From Actinokineospora sp. NBRC 105648 (GTDB taxonomy: Bacteria; Actinomycetota; Actinomycetes; Mycobacteriales; Pseudonocardiaceae), in NCBI RefSeq assembly GCF_030269645.1, contig NZ_BSTR01000050.1:1-58813 (forward strand): a stretch of DNA of 58,813 nt, given 5' to 3'. This document shows, in pieces, positions 9,319 to 17,503 of the stretch. The translations under genes were made by a program, and so were the position numbers. The notes under the pieces are model-generated. The model was not told the origin of the DNA and made no database searches. It was given only the letters and a program-made list of their open reading frames with translations. Within the stretch, counting starts at the first letter, position 1; the number at the start of each line of letters is the position of its first letter.

Positions 9319-9438
9319 GCGAGGCCGAGAACTGGACGATAGTTAACAGCCCCCGGTCTCCGGTTCATTGATCCCCTTCCGACAGTTGGGCACGCTTGGG
9401 GGGCACTGGCACACCGGGTGGTTCGGGGGAGGAACACC

Positions 9439-9474
9439 GTGTCGCGTTGTCGCACGCGGTCGGTTGGATCATGA
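9439..9474 (+). CDS. Possible 11-residue leader peptide coupled to the flavin hydroxylase gene
   Basis: GTG 9439 has the best Shine-Dalgarno sequence in the area (GGGGGAGGA, 9426-9432 region) at good spacing. It opens an 11-codon frame (MSRCRTRSVGS) whose TGA overlaps the ATG of the hydroxylase at 9471. The hydroxylase ATG itself has only a weak site. This arrangement would deliver ribosomes by translational coupling. It has no Trp codons, so it is not a classical Trp attenuator. Far too short to support by composition. Confidence 0.35.
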   Translation: MSRCRTRSVGS

Positions 9475-10757
9475 ACATCCTGATAGCGGGCGCGGGGATC
9501 GGCGGGCTGGTCGCCGCGCTGAGCCTGCACGACGGCGGGCTCGACGACCTGCGGGTCATCGATGCCGCGCGCGAGCTGCGGCCGCTGGGCGCCGGGGTCA
9601 ACCTGCGCCCGAACGCGGTGCGCGAGCTGGCCGCGCTCGGCCTGTACCGCCCGATCGCCGACGTCGCCGTCCCGATCGAGGAAGTCCACTACCACAACCA
9701 GCACGGCGACCTGATCTCCCGCGAGCAGCGCGGCCGCGGCAGCGGCTACCACTGGCCGCAGCTCGCCGTGCGCCGCGGCGCGCTGCAGGGCATCCTCGCC
9801 GAGGCGGTGCGCACCCGCCTTGGGGAGCACCGCGTCCGCGCGGCCACCAGGGTCACCGGCGCCACCGCTGTCGACGGCGGCGTCCGGGTGGACGTGCTGC
9901 GCGACGGTGAACCCACCACCTTCGAGGCGGACGTGCTGATCGGCGCGGACGGCCTGCACTCGGCCGTTCGCCGCGCGGTCAGCAGCTCCGAGTCCGCGCC
10001 GGTGTGGAACGGCATGGTGGTCTGGCGCGGGATGACCTGGGCGCCACCGCCCGCGCGCGCCGGTCGGGTGGTCATCGCCGGAGACGGCGTGCGCAAGGTC
10101 GTGCTGTACCCGGTGGCCCCACCCCGGGCCGACGGGCAGGTGCTGCTCAACTGGGCGGTCTCGGTCCGGCACGAGGACCACGACGGCGCCGACCGGACCG
10201 ACTGGAACCGACCCGTCCCGGCGGCCAAGGTCGCCGCGGGCTTCCCGGGCTGGCGGGTCGCGGGCATCGCGCTGACCGACCTCTTCGAGGGCGCGGACAG
10301 CTGCTTCGAGTACCCCCTGCTCGACCGCGACCCGCTGCCCACCTGGTCCAGCGGCACCACCACGCTGCTCGGCGACGCCGCGCACGCCATGCACCCGATG
10401 GGGTCCAACGCCACCACCCAGGCGGTGGTGGACGCCCGGGCGTTGGCCTACTTCCTGGCCACCGACCCGGACCCGGCGCGCGCCATCGCGGCCTACGAGC
10501 GCCACCGCCGCCCGGTGACCTCCCGGATCCAGCTCGCCAACCGGGCGATGGGCCCGGAGGCGGTGATCGACCTGGTCGCCGAGCGCGCGCCCGCGGGGTT
10601 CGCCGCGGTCACCGACGTCGTGCCGTCGGCCTCGCTCGACGCGGTCGGCGACCGGTACGCGGTGCTGGCCGGCTTCGACCGGGACAGCGTCAACCGGCGG
10701 TCGCCCTACGACATCCGGCGCGCCCGGCTCGTCGACTCGGCGGCGCTGGGCGCCTGA
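9471..10757 (+). CDS. FAD-dependent aromatic hydroxylase, PhzS-like (first of two)
   Basis: 428 residues, the p-hydroxybenzoate hydroxylase fold. The FAD-binding GAGIGG lies at residues 7-12, the DG motif (GADGLHSAVR) at about 158-167, and the GD motif (LLGDAAHAMHPMGSN) around 299-313. Overall resemblance is to PhzS-type single-component flavin monooxygenases, which hydroxylate aromatic carboxylates with loss of CO2 using NAD(P)H and O2. The paralogue at 17500 has the same architecture, so two oxidative steps on related aromatic intermediates are likely. Start at ATG 9471 because the Rossmann strand begins immediately. A coupled leader peptide may drive translation. Exact substrate unknown. 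Confidence 0.88.
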   Translation: MNILIAGAGIGGLVAALSLHDGGLDDLRVIDAARELRPLGAGVNLRPNAVRELAALGLYRPIADVAVPIEEVHYHNQHGDLISREQRGRGSGYHWPQLAVRRGALQGILAEAVRTRLGEHRVRAATRVTGATAVDGGVRVDVLRDGEPTTFEADVLIGADGLHSAVRRAVSSSESAPVWNGMVVWRGMTWAPPPARAGRVVIAGDGVRKVVLYPVAPPRADGQVLLNWAVSVRHEDHDGADRTDWNRPVPAAKVAAGFPGWRVAGIALTDLFEGADSCFEYPLLDRDPLPTWSSGTTTLLGDAAHAMHPMGSNATTQAVVDARALAYFLATDPDPARAIAAYERHRRPVTSRIQLANRAMGPEAVIDLVAERAPAGFAAVTDVVPSASLDAVGDRYAVLAGFDRDSVNRRSPYDIRRARLVDSAALGA

Positions 10758-10941
10758 GCCGGTCCCACCGCGGGCCCCACGAGGCGGCCCGCGCGATCAC
10801 AGCACCGACACCCCAGCACTGACAGCGAAGAGCCGACATCACAGCACTGACACGGCACTGACACCCACAAGCACTGACACCCACGAGCAGTCACACCACT
10901 CGAACACCACGGCACTCACACCACCAGAGCGAAGAGGAAGC
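10758..10941. repeat. Short direct-repeat leader before the HpaB-like gene
   Basis: Between about 10800 and 10895 a nonamer close to GCACTGACA recurs five or six times at irregular spacing (one version reads GCACCGACA and the last GCAGTCACA). The repeats share the transcribed strand and end about 45 bases before the ATG at 10942. They could be regulator binding sites, or slippage-prone untranslated leader sequence. Confidence 0.6.
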
Positions 10942-12417
10942 ATGACCCGCACCGGGAAGCAGTACCTGGAATCGCTCCGCGACGGCCGTCAGGTCTGGCT
11001 GGACGGCGAACTGGTCACCGACATCACCACGCACCCGGCGTTCCGCAACACCGCCAAGTCGATCGCCGACCTCTACGATCTCACCCACGAACCCGCGCTC
11101 GTGGACACGTTAACCGTGCCCGGTGCCGACGGGGACCGGGTGCACCGCGCGTACGAGATCCCGCGCAGCTATGAGGACCTGGTCGCGCGGCGCAAGGCGT
11201 ACAAGGTGTGGTCCGAGGCCAGCTTCGGGTTCCTCGGCCGCTCGCCGGACTACATGGCCGGTGGCATCGCCGGGTTCCAGGCGGTGCCCGACATCTTCGC
11301 CACCGACACCTTCGACGGCCGGGCGAACGTCGAGGCCTACCACCGCCGGATGTCGCAGGGCGACCTGTACCCGACCTTCACCATCACCAACCCGCAGATC
11401 GACCGCACCAAGCCCGCCTCCGAGCAGGAGGAGGACGACCTCTACGTGCGGGTCGTCAAGGAGCAGGACAATGGCATCGTGGTGCGCGGCGCCAAGATGA
11501 TCGGCACCGCCGCGGTGTTCGGCGACGAGGTCATCGTCGGCACCATCGAGCCGCTGGCCCCGCAGGACGTGGAGTACGCGCTGTCGTTCTCCATCCCGAT
11601 CGACACCCCCGGGCTCAAGTTCATCTCGCGCACCTCCTACGAGGCCGCCGCGCGCAGCGTCTTCGACAACCCGCTGTCCTCGCGCTTCGACGAGAACGAC
11701 GCGCTGCTGGTGTGCGACGACGTGTTCGTGCCGTGGGAGCGGGTGCTGGTCTACCGCGACGTGCGCGCCTCGCTGCTGCAGTGGTGGGGCACCGCGGCGT
11801 GGCCGAACTTCGTGCACCAGGCCGCGACCCGGTTCTGGACCAAGATGGAGTTCCTCTCCGGCCTGGCCATCCTGATCGCCAAGGCGAACAACAGCTACGA
11901 GCTGCCGCCGGTGCAGAACCAGATCGGCAAGATCATGGGCTGGCTGACCATCGCGCGCTCGATGGTGCTCGCCGCCGAGGCCGCGTACGAGCCGGTGCCC
12001 GGTGGCGAGGGCGTGCGGATCAACAACGAGATCGCCTCCGCGCACCGGGCGATGTCCGGTGACCTGTACCCGAAGATGCTGCAAGAGGTGAAGCTGATCG
12101 CGGGCGGTGGCCTGATCCAGCTGCCCGCCAGCGGCCTGGACCTGCTGCACCCGGAGCTGGGCGGGCTGGTCAAGAAGTACGTGCGCTCGCCGGGGCACCC
12201 GGCCGAGCGGCGGATGAAGCTGTTCAAGCTGGCCTGGGACGCGCTCGGCTCGGAGTTCGCCTCCCGGCACGAGCAGTACGAGCGCTTCTACCACGGCGCG
12301 CCGCACATCTACTTCCCCTCGATCGTCCGCGACGGCAACCCCGAGCTGCTCGAGGCGCTGGTGGAGAAGTGCATGAGCGGCTACGAGCTCGCCGACGAGC
12401 CCGGCGTCGCGGGCTGA
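10942..12417 (+). CDS. FADH2-dependent monooxygenase, 4-hydroxyphenylacetate 3-hydroxylase (HpaB) family
   Basis: 491 residues, the usual length for the large subunit of two-component HpaB-type hydroxylases. The N-terminus (TGKQYLESLRDGRQVWLDGE) is the family hallmark. The middle has the flavin-site stretch TFTITNPQIDRTKPAS and GAKMIGTAAVFGDEVIVG, and the C-terminal helical domain has HPAERRMKLFKLAWDALGSEF. Such enzymes ortho-hydroxylate phenols or anilines with reduced FAD supplied by a separate reductase; no HpaC-type reductase is visible in the window, so a genome-wide one may serve. RBS GAAGAGGAAG precedes ATG 10942. In this cluster it is a tailoring oxygenase. Confidence 0.9.
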   Translation: MTRTGKQYLESLRDGRQVWLDGELVTDITTHPAFRNTAKSIADLYDLTHEPALVDTLTVPGADGDRVHRAYEIPRSYEDLVARRKAYKVWSEASFGFLGRSPDYMAGGIAGFQAVPDIFATDTFDGRANVEAYHRRMSQGDLYPTFTITNPQIDRTKPASEQEEDDLYVRVVKEQDNGIVVRGAKMIGTAAVFGDEVIVGTIEPLAPQDVEYALSFSIPIDTPGLKFISRTSYEAAARSVFDNPLSSRFDENDALLVCDDVFVPWERVLVYRDVRASLLQWWGTAAWPNFVHQAATRFWTKMEFLSGLAILIAKANNSYELPPVQNQIGKIMGWLTIARSMVLAAEAAYEPVPGGEGVRINNEIASAHRAMSGDLYPKMLQEVKLIAGGGLIQLPASGLDLLHPELGGLVKKYVRSPGHPAERRMKLFKLAWDALGSEFASRHEQYERFYHGAPHIYFPSIVRDGNPELLEALVEKCMSGYELADEPGVAG

Positions 12418-12480
12418 GCGGCCCGCGAAACCGACCCGGTACCTGACCCCGGCCACCCGGCCACCACGAGGAGACCCACG

Positions 12481-13923
12481 ATGGACCCAGTCGCCCGGCG
12501 CGCGCTCGCGCTGCTCGCCTGCATCCAGTTCCTGCTCATCCTCGACACCGCGATCATCAACGTCGCCGCCCCGTCGATCGGCGCCGACCTGCACATCTCC
12601 CCGGCCGAGCTGTCCTGGGTGGCCAACGCCTACCTGGTGACCTTCGGCGGGTTGCTGCTGCTCAGCGGCCGGGCGGCGGACCTGCTCGACCGGCGCACCC
12701 TGCTCGTCGCGGGCCTGGGCGTGCTCGTCGCGGGGTCGATCGCGGGCGCGGTGGCCGGTGACGCGCTGCTACTGGTCGCGGGTCGCGCGCTGCAGGGGAT
12801 CGGGGCGGCCGCCGCCGCGGCGTCGGCGTTCGCGGTGCTCATCGACTTGTTCCCGGAGGGCCCGGAGCGGCACAAGGCGCTCGGGGTGTTCGCCGCGATG
12901 GCTGGTGCGGGCGGTGCGACCGGCACGGTGCTCGGCGGGGTGTTGACCAGCTGGCTGGGCTGGCGGTCCACCTTCGGGCTCAACATCCTGGCCGGTCTCG
13001 CGCTGGCGGTGCTCGCGGCGCGGGTGGTCGGGCCGACGGTGCGGCGGCGCGGCGCGGCGGGTGGGTTCGACCTGGGTGGCGCGCTGCTGTCCACGGTCGG
13101 TCTCGGTCTGTTGGCCTTCGCGCTGGTGAACACCGGTGTCGACGGGTGGACCTCGCCGCGCACCGTGGTGCCGGGGGTGGCGGGGGTGCTGTTGCTCGGT
13201 CTGTTCGCGGTGGTGGAGCGGCGGGTGTCGGCGCCGCTGATGCCGCCGGAGGTGCTGCGCAGGCCGCTGCTGCGCACGGCGAACCTGCTCTCCGGGCTGG
13301 CCCAGGTGGTGCTGTTCCCGATGTTCTTCCTGATCAGCGTGCACATGCAGACGGTGCTCGACTTCACCCCGGTGCAGGGCGGGCTCGCGCTGCTGCCGCT
13401 GTCGGTCACGGTGATCCTGGTGGCGGGCAACACGGGCCGGGTCATCGGCCGGTTCGGGCTGCGGGCGGTCATGGTCGTCGGGTTCGTGATCGTGACCGCC
13501 GGCCTGGCCTGGCTGTCCCGGCTGCACCCGGACGGCACCTTCGTCGGCGACGTGCTCTTCCCCAGCCTGCTGCTCGGTGTCGGCCTGCCGCTGGTGGCGA
13601 TCACCACCAACGTGGCCGCCACCCTGCAGGCCGCGCCGGAGGAGGTCGGCCTGGCCTCCGGTCTGATCAACACCAGCCAGCAGTTCGGCTCGGTGATCGG
13701 CCTGGCGGTGCTCAGCGGGGTCGCCGCGGCGTGGACCCTGGACTCCGCCGACCCCACCTCCGACGCGGCGCTGACCAGCGGGTTCAGCGCGGCCTTCGTG
13801 GTCGGCGCGGTGCTCGCGCTGGTGGCCACCGCGATCGCGACGACCCTGCGGGTCGGGGCGCCCGAACCGGCCCCGGCCACCGCCGGGACGAATGCTCAAT
13901 CACCCGACACCACAGCTCATTGA
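12481..13923 (+). CDS. MFS drug/metabolite exporter, DHA2 (EmrB/QacA) family, 14 TM
   Basis: 480 residues with about 14 hydrophobic helices, fitting the DHA2 proton-antiporter subfamily. The first helix has LILDTAIINVAAPSI (motif D1-like) and the 2-3 loop has a motif A variant (GRAADLLDRRTLLVAG). AGAGGATGTVLGGVLTSWLGWR matches motif C of antiporters. RBS GAGGAG precedes ATG 12481. It is embedded among the biosynthetic genes, so export of the product and self-resistance is the likely role. Confidence 0.9.
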   Translation: MDPVARRALALLACIQFLLILDTAIINVAAPSIGADLHISPAELSWVANAYLVTFGGLLLLSGRAADLLDRRTLLVAGLGVLVAGSIAGAVAGDALLLVAGRALQGIGAAAAAASAFAVLIDLFPEGPERHKALGVFAAMAGAGGATGTVLGGVLTSWLGWRSTFGLNILAGLALAVLAARVVGPTVRRRGAAGGFDLGGALLSTVGLGLLAFALVNTGVDGWTSPRTVVPGVAGVLLLGLFAVVERRVSAPLMPPEVLRRPLLRTANLLSGLAQVVLFPMFFLISVHMQTVLDFTPVQGGLALLPLSVTVILVAGNTGRVIGRFGLRAVMVVGFVIVTAGLAWLSRLHPDGTFVGDVLFPSLLLGVGLPLVAITTNVAATLQAAPEEVGLASGLINTSQQFGSVIGLAVLSGVAAAWTLDSADPTSDAALTSGFSAAFVVGAVLALVATAIATTLRVGAPEPAPATAGTNAQSPDTTAH

Positions 13924-14001
13924 ACCCGTTCCGCGGTTTCCGCAGGCTGTACAGCGGGGCACGACACCGCTACCCAACACCGATGAAGGGCACTGAAACC
14001 C

Positions 14002-14913
14002 ATGTCTGACGAACGCCGATACCTCGTGATCGGAGCCCAGGGCTTCCAGGGCGCGGCGGTCGCCCGCGCCCTGCTGGCGGGCGGGCACGAGGTCCGTGGC
14101 TTCGCCAAGGCGGGCGGCACCCCCGCCCCCGGGGCACCCGAGGTGCCGACGGTGACCGGCGACCTGGCCGACCCGGCCGTGGTGCGCGCCGCGTTCGAGG
14201 GCATCACGCACGCCTCGGTGGTGCTGCCGCTGGTCTACGACGCCGAGCAGGTCGTCACCTTCGCCCGCAACGTCGCCGAGGCCGCCAAGGCCGCCGGGGT
14301 GACCCGGCTGGTCTACAACACCAACACCCCGGTGCCCGCCGAGACCACCCCGTACGCGGCGTACGAGACCCGGCGCGCCGCCGAGGCGGTGTTCACCGGC
14401 GCGGGCCTGCCGCTGGTCGTGCTGCGCCCGCCGGTGTACCTGGACAACCTGTTCAGCCCGTGGAACGGCCCGGCGCTGATCAACGACGGCGTGCTGGCCT
14501 ACCCGCTGGCCGAGGACCGCAGGGTCGCCTGGCTCTCGCACGCCGACCTGGCCGCGGCCACCGTCGCCGCGCTGCACCGGCCGGGCATCGAGGGCACCGT
14601 CCTCGCCCTCGGCGGCCCCGAGGCGGTCACCGGTTCGGAGCTGGCCACGGCGTTCGGCGCCGCGCTCGGGCGCGAGGTGAGCTACCTGCCGCTGGAGGTC
14701 GGCGCGTTCGAGGCCGGGCTGCGCGAGGTCGTCGGCGCGGACGCCGCGGCGGGCGTCAGCGGGATCTACAAGTGGGCCGCGCAGAGTTCGGACCCCGAGC
14801 TGTTCACCGTGGACCACGACGAGGTGACCCGGGTCCTGGGCATCACGCCGACCCCGATCACCGAGTGGGTCGCCGCGCAGCACTGGGAGGTCTGGGCCGG
14901 GCAGCCTGCCTGA
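14002..14913 (+). CDS. NmrA-like atypical short-chain dehydrogenase
   Basis: 303 residues. The Rossmann nucleotide site GAQGFQGAAVARALL lies at about 10-24 (GxxGxxG type, NADP-preferring in NmrA/HSCARG-like proteins). The rest (RLVYNTNTPVP, VVLRPPVYLDN, then WLSHADLAAATVAAL) matches the NmrA/NAD(P)H-binding family. The classical YxxxK pair is present only loosely (TPYAAYETRRAAE). It could be an NADPH-dependent reductase, as in isoflavone-reductase-like proteins, or a redox sensor; the position inside the biosynthetic gene run favours an enzyme. Confidence 0.8.
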   Translation: MSDERRYLVIGAQGFQGAAVARALLAGGHEVRGFAKAGGTPAPGAPEVPTVTGDLADPAVVRAAFEGITHASVVLPLVYDAEQVVTFARNVAEAAKAAGVTRLVYNTNTPVPAETTPYAAYETRRAAEAVFTGAGLPLVVLRPPVYLDNLFSPWNGPALINDGVLAYPLAEDRRVAWLSHADLAAATVAALHRPGIEGTVLALGGPEAVTGSELATAFGAALGREVSYLPLEVGAFEAGLREVVGADAAAGVSGIYKWAAQSSDPELFTVDHDEVTRVLGITPTPITEWVAAQHWEVWAGQPA

Positions 14914-15022
14914 GCCCGGTGATCCCGGACCCGCGCTGGGGGCGCGGGTCCGGGGCACCGCGGGGGAACATCGGGTGAGTGCCGGGGCAGTACTCCCCGG
15001 CGGAGGATCAGGGGGATTCTCG

Positions 15023-16258
15023 ATGGCTTCGGCTGTCGCTGTGGTCGGAGTCGGCTGCGCCCTGCCCGGCGCGCGGACTCCGGACGACCTGTGGCGATTA
15101 CTGGTGCGGGCGGGCACGGCCGTCGGGCCCGCCCGTCCCGGCACCGCACTGGCGCGCGCGGGCCTGCTGGCCGGTCTCGACGCGTTCGACGACCTGGACC
15201 GCTTCGACATCGACCGGGCCGAGTCGGCCCGGATGGACCCGCAGCAGCGGGTGTTGCTCACCGTCGTCGACGAGGCCGTCGCCGACGCGGGCCTGGACCG
15301 CTCGCGACTCGCGGGCAGCCGCACCGCTGTCTACACCGGACAGTCCAATTCGGACCACTGGGACGCTCGCGCGGCCCGCGGTGACCTGGCGCTGGGGGAC
15401 TTCCCCGGCAGCCACCAGCGGGCGCTGCTGGCCGGCCGGGTGAGCCACGTGTTCGACCTGCGCGGACCCGGCGTCACCGTCGACGCCGCCCAGGCCTCCT
15501 CGCTGGTCGCGATCCACCTCGCCTGCCGCGCGCTGCGCGCCGGGGACGCCGACCTCGCCATCGCGGGCGGGGTCAACCTGCTGCTCGGACCGCACGCGGG
15601 CACGATGCTCACCGCGGGCGGCGTGCTCTCGCCGCGCGGGCGCTGCGCGTTCGGCGACGCCGAGGCCGACGGCTTCGTGCGCGCCGAGGGCGCGGCCGCG
15701 GTCGTGCTCAAACCGCTGGCCGCCGCACGCGCCGCGGGCGACCGGATCCGCGCGGTCATCGCCGGCAGCGCGGTGAGCAACGACGGCCGTGCCAAGGAAT
15801 CCCTGCTGCACCCCAGCGAACACGGCCAGGCCGAGGCGATGCGCTGGGCGTACGCCGACGCCGGGATCGACCCGGCCGAGGTCGACTACGTCGAGGCGCA
15901 CGGCACCGGCACCAGGATCGACCTGGCCGAGCTCGGTGCGCTGAACCAGGTCCTGGCCCCCGGCCGACCGCCGGGCCGACCCTGCCTGGTCGGCTCGGTC
16001 AAGACCAACATCGGTCACGCCGAGGCCGCCGCGGGGGTCGCGGGCCTGGTCAAGGCCATCCTGTGCCTGGAGCACGACGCCGTGCCCGCCAGCCTGCACC
16101 TGCGCCAACCGCACCCGGCGGTCGACTGGGACCGGGTCCCGCTGGTGGTCCCCACCGGGCTCACCCCGCTCCCGCGCCGCGACCGGCCCGGGGTCGTCGC
16201 GGTCAACGGCCAGAGCATCTCCTCGACGAACGTCCACGTAGTCCTCACCCGGGCCTGA
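15023..16258 (+). CDS. Free-standing ketosynthase of KSQ type (active-site Cys replaced by Gln)
   Basis: 411 residues, a single ketosynthase domain with no AT or ACP attached. Family landmarks are MDPQQRVLL, the nucleophile region VTVDAAQASSLVAIHLA, EAHGTGT and KTNIGHAEAAAG. The residue that should be the acylated Cys is Gln157; the two catalytic histidines, His293 and His332, are kept. This is the pattern of KSQ loading domains of modular PKSs, which decarboxylate malonyl-ACP, and of chain-length factors. The sequence resembles modular-type KS more than type II CLF. Start at ATG 15023 with GGGGGA upstream; a GTG at 14975 would add 16 residues. No other PKS gene is in the window, so its partner is unknown. 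Confidence 0.88.
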   Translation: MASAVAVVGVGCALPGARTPDDLWRLLVRAGTAVGPARPGTALARAGLLAGLDAFDDLDRFDIDRAESARMDPQQRVLLTVVDEAVADAGLDRSRLAGSRTAVYTGQSNSDHWDARAARGDLALGDFPGSHQRALLAGRVSHVFDLRGPGVTVDAAQASSLVAIHLACRALRAGDADLAIAGGVNLLLGPHAGTMLTAGGVLSPRGRCAFGDAEADGFVRAEGAAAVVLKPLAAARAAGDRIRAVIAGSAVSNDGRAKESLLHPSEHGQAEAMRWAYADAGIDPAEVDYVEAHGTGTRIDLAELGALNQVLAPGRPPGRPCLVGSVKTNIGHAEAAAGVAGLVKAILCLEHDAVPASLHLRQPHPAVDWDRVPLVVPTGLTPLPRRDRPGVVAVNGQSISSTNVHVVLTRA

Positions 16259-16369
16259 CCCGGTCCCGACCCGGACACCGAACCCCACCAAGCGAAGCCA
16301 GTACCCCCACCGCCTTCGGTCCCGCCGGGCCGACGGCGTCCCAGCACTACCCCATTTCCAGGAGCGACC

Positions 16370-17503
16370 TTGTCCTTCAACGCCGCTGTTGCCCACAATT
16401 CCGCGCTGTTGCACGGCAACGACTTCCAGATCGAGCGGGTCCGGGCCATCGACCCGCTGGGCGCCGACGAGGCGTGCCTGCGGCTGCGCGAGATGAACGC
16501 GGCCGCCGACATCCCGGCTATAACCGCGGCCCTGCGCGGCCTGTTACCCGACGCCGAGTCCGCCCGCGGCTACGACATGGACACCTGTCTGGCCGTCATG
16601 CGCGATCTCGGCATGTTCCTCGGATCCCTGAAGCGGCACGGGGTGGAGCCGCTGGAGCTGGTACCGGAGGCCACCCCGCTGCTGCTCGACCTTGGTGTGC
16701 GCACCGACATGATCCCGCGCGACACCGTGCACCACTACTGCACCTGGAACCCCACCGATGACCGCCGCCGGATGTACACCGGCGACGAGCAGGAGGACCA
16801 CCTGCAGAACTCGGTCCGGCTGGTGTTCCCGCACCTGCGGGCCGCCCTGGAGCTGGTGCACCTGCTGCGCGGCATCGAGCCGACCGACCCGAAGTTCGCC
16901 GTGCTGGTCGACGCGCTCGACCGCGAGCTCACGCCGATGGTCACCTCGATCGACGGCGTGCTCAAGAACGTCACCCCGAAGTTCTTCGCCACCGTGCTGC
17001 GGCCCTACTTCGAGGAGATCGACGTCGCGGGCCAGACCTACCTCGGCCCGGCCGCGGCGCAGGTCCCGCTGTGGCTGGTGGACGAGGTCGTCTGGGCCTC
17101 GGACCGCGGCGCCCCGGACTACCTGGACTTCCTGCACCACTCGGTGCCCTACAGCCTGCCCCGCTGGCGCGAGCTGCACGAGAGCTGGGTGGGCGCGCCG
17201 TCGCTGGTGACCCGGCTGCTGCAGGCGCACGCCGAGGAGGGCGACTCGCCGTGGACGGCGCCCACGCTGCGGGCCAGCGCGGTCGCGATCGCCCGGATGA
17301 TGCGCACGATCGTGGTGTTCCGCGGCAGGCACCTGGGCATCGCCCGGCAGGCCTACCAGGAGGACCTGCGGCTCTACCCGGTCGGCAGCGGTGGCGCCAG
17401 CGTCGAGCTGCTGCGCGAGATCATCGACCTGACCAGGGAGAACTCGCAGCTGACCGCGCGGGTGGGCAAGCCGCGCGCGCACCCGGTCGAGGTGAGCGCG
17501 TGA
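16370..17503 (+). CDS. PrnB-like haem-dependent tryptophan-converting enzyme (TDO/IDO superfamily)
   Basis: 377 residues. It aligns by eye along its length with PrnB (monodechloroaminopyrrolnitrin synthase). Examples are MRDLGMFLGSLKRHGVEPLE, VHHYCTWNPTDDRRRMYTG, AGQTYLGPAAAQVPLWLVDE and FRGRHLGIARQAY. His321 in the last motif corresponds to the proximal haem ligand of PrnB. PrnB rearranges 7-chlorotryptophan to an aminophenylpyrrole; here no tryptophan halogenase is present, so unmodified or otherwise modified tryptophan is the likely substrate. The start is a TTG at 16370 with AGGAG upstream; similarity extends to the N-terminus and rules out the first internal ATG. It overlaps the next gene as GTGA. 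Confidence 0.87.
   Translation: MSFNAAVAHNSALLHGNDFQIERVRAIDPLGADEACLRLREMNAAADIPAITAALRGLLPDAESARGYDMDTCLAVMRDLGMFLGSLKRHGVEPLELVPEATPLLLDLGVRTDMIPRDTVHHYCTWNPTDDRRRMYTGDEQEDHLQNSVRLVFPHLRAALELVHLLRGIEPTDPKFAVLVDALDRELTPMVTSIDGVLKNVTPKFFATVLRPYFEEIDVAGQTYLGPAAAQVPLWLVDEVVWASDRGAPDYLDFLHHSVPYSLPRWRELHESWVGAPSLVTRLLQAHAEEGDSPWTAPTLRASAVAIARMMRTIVVFRGRHLGIARQAYQEDLRLYPVGSGGASVELLREIIDLTRENSQLTARVGKPRAHPVEVSA

Noticed and set aside
16370..17503. Ordinary tryptophan 2,3-dioxygenase assignment
   Set aside because: The sequence matches PrnB motifs throughout, including the FLGSLKRHG and YLGP segments, rather than canonical TDO signatures.
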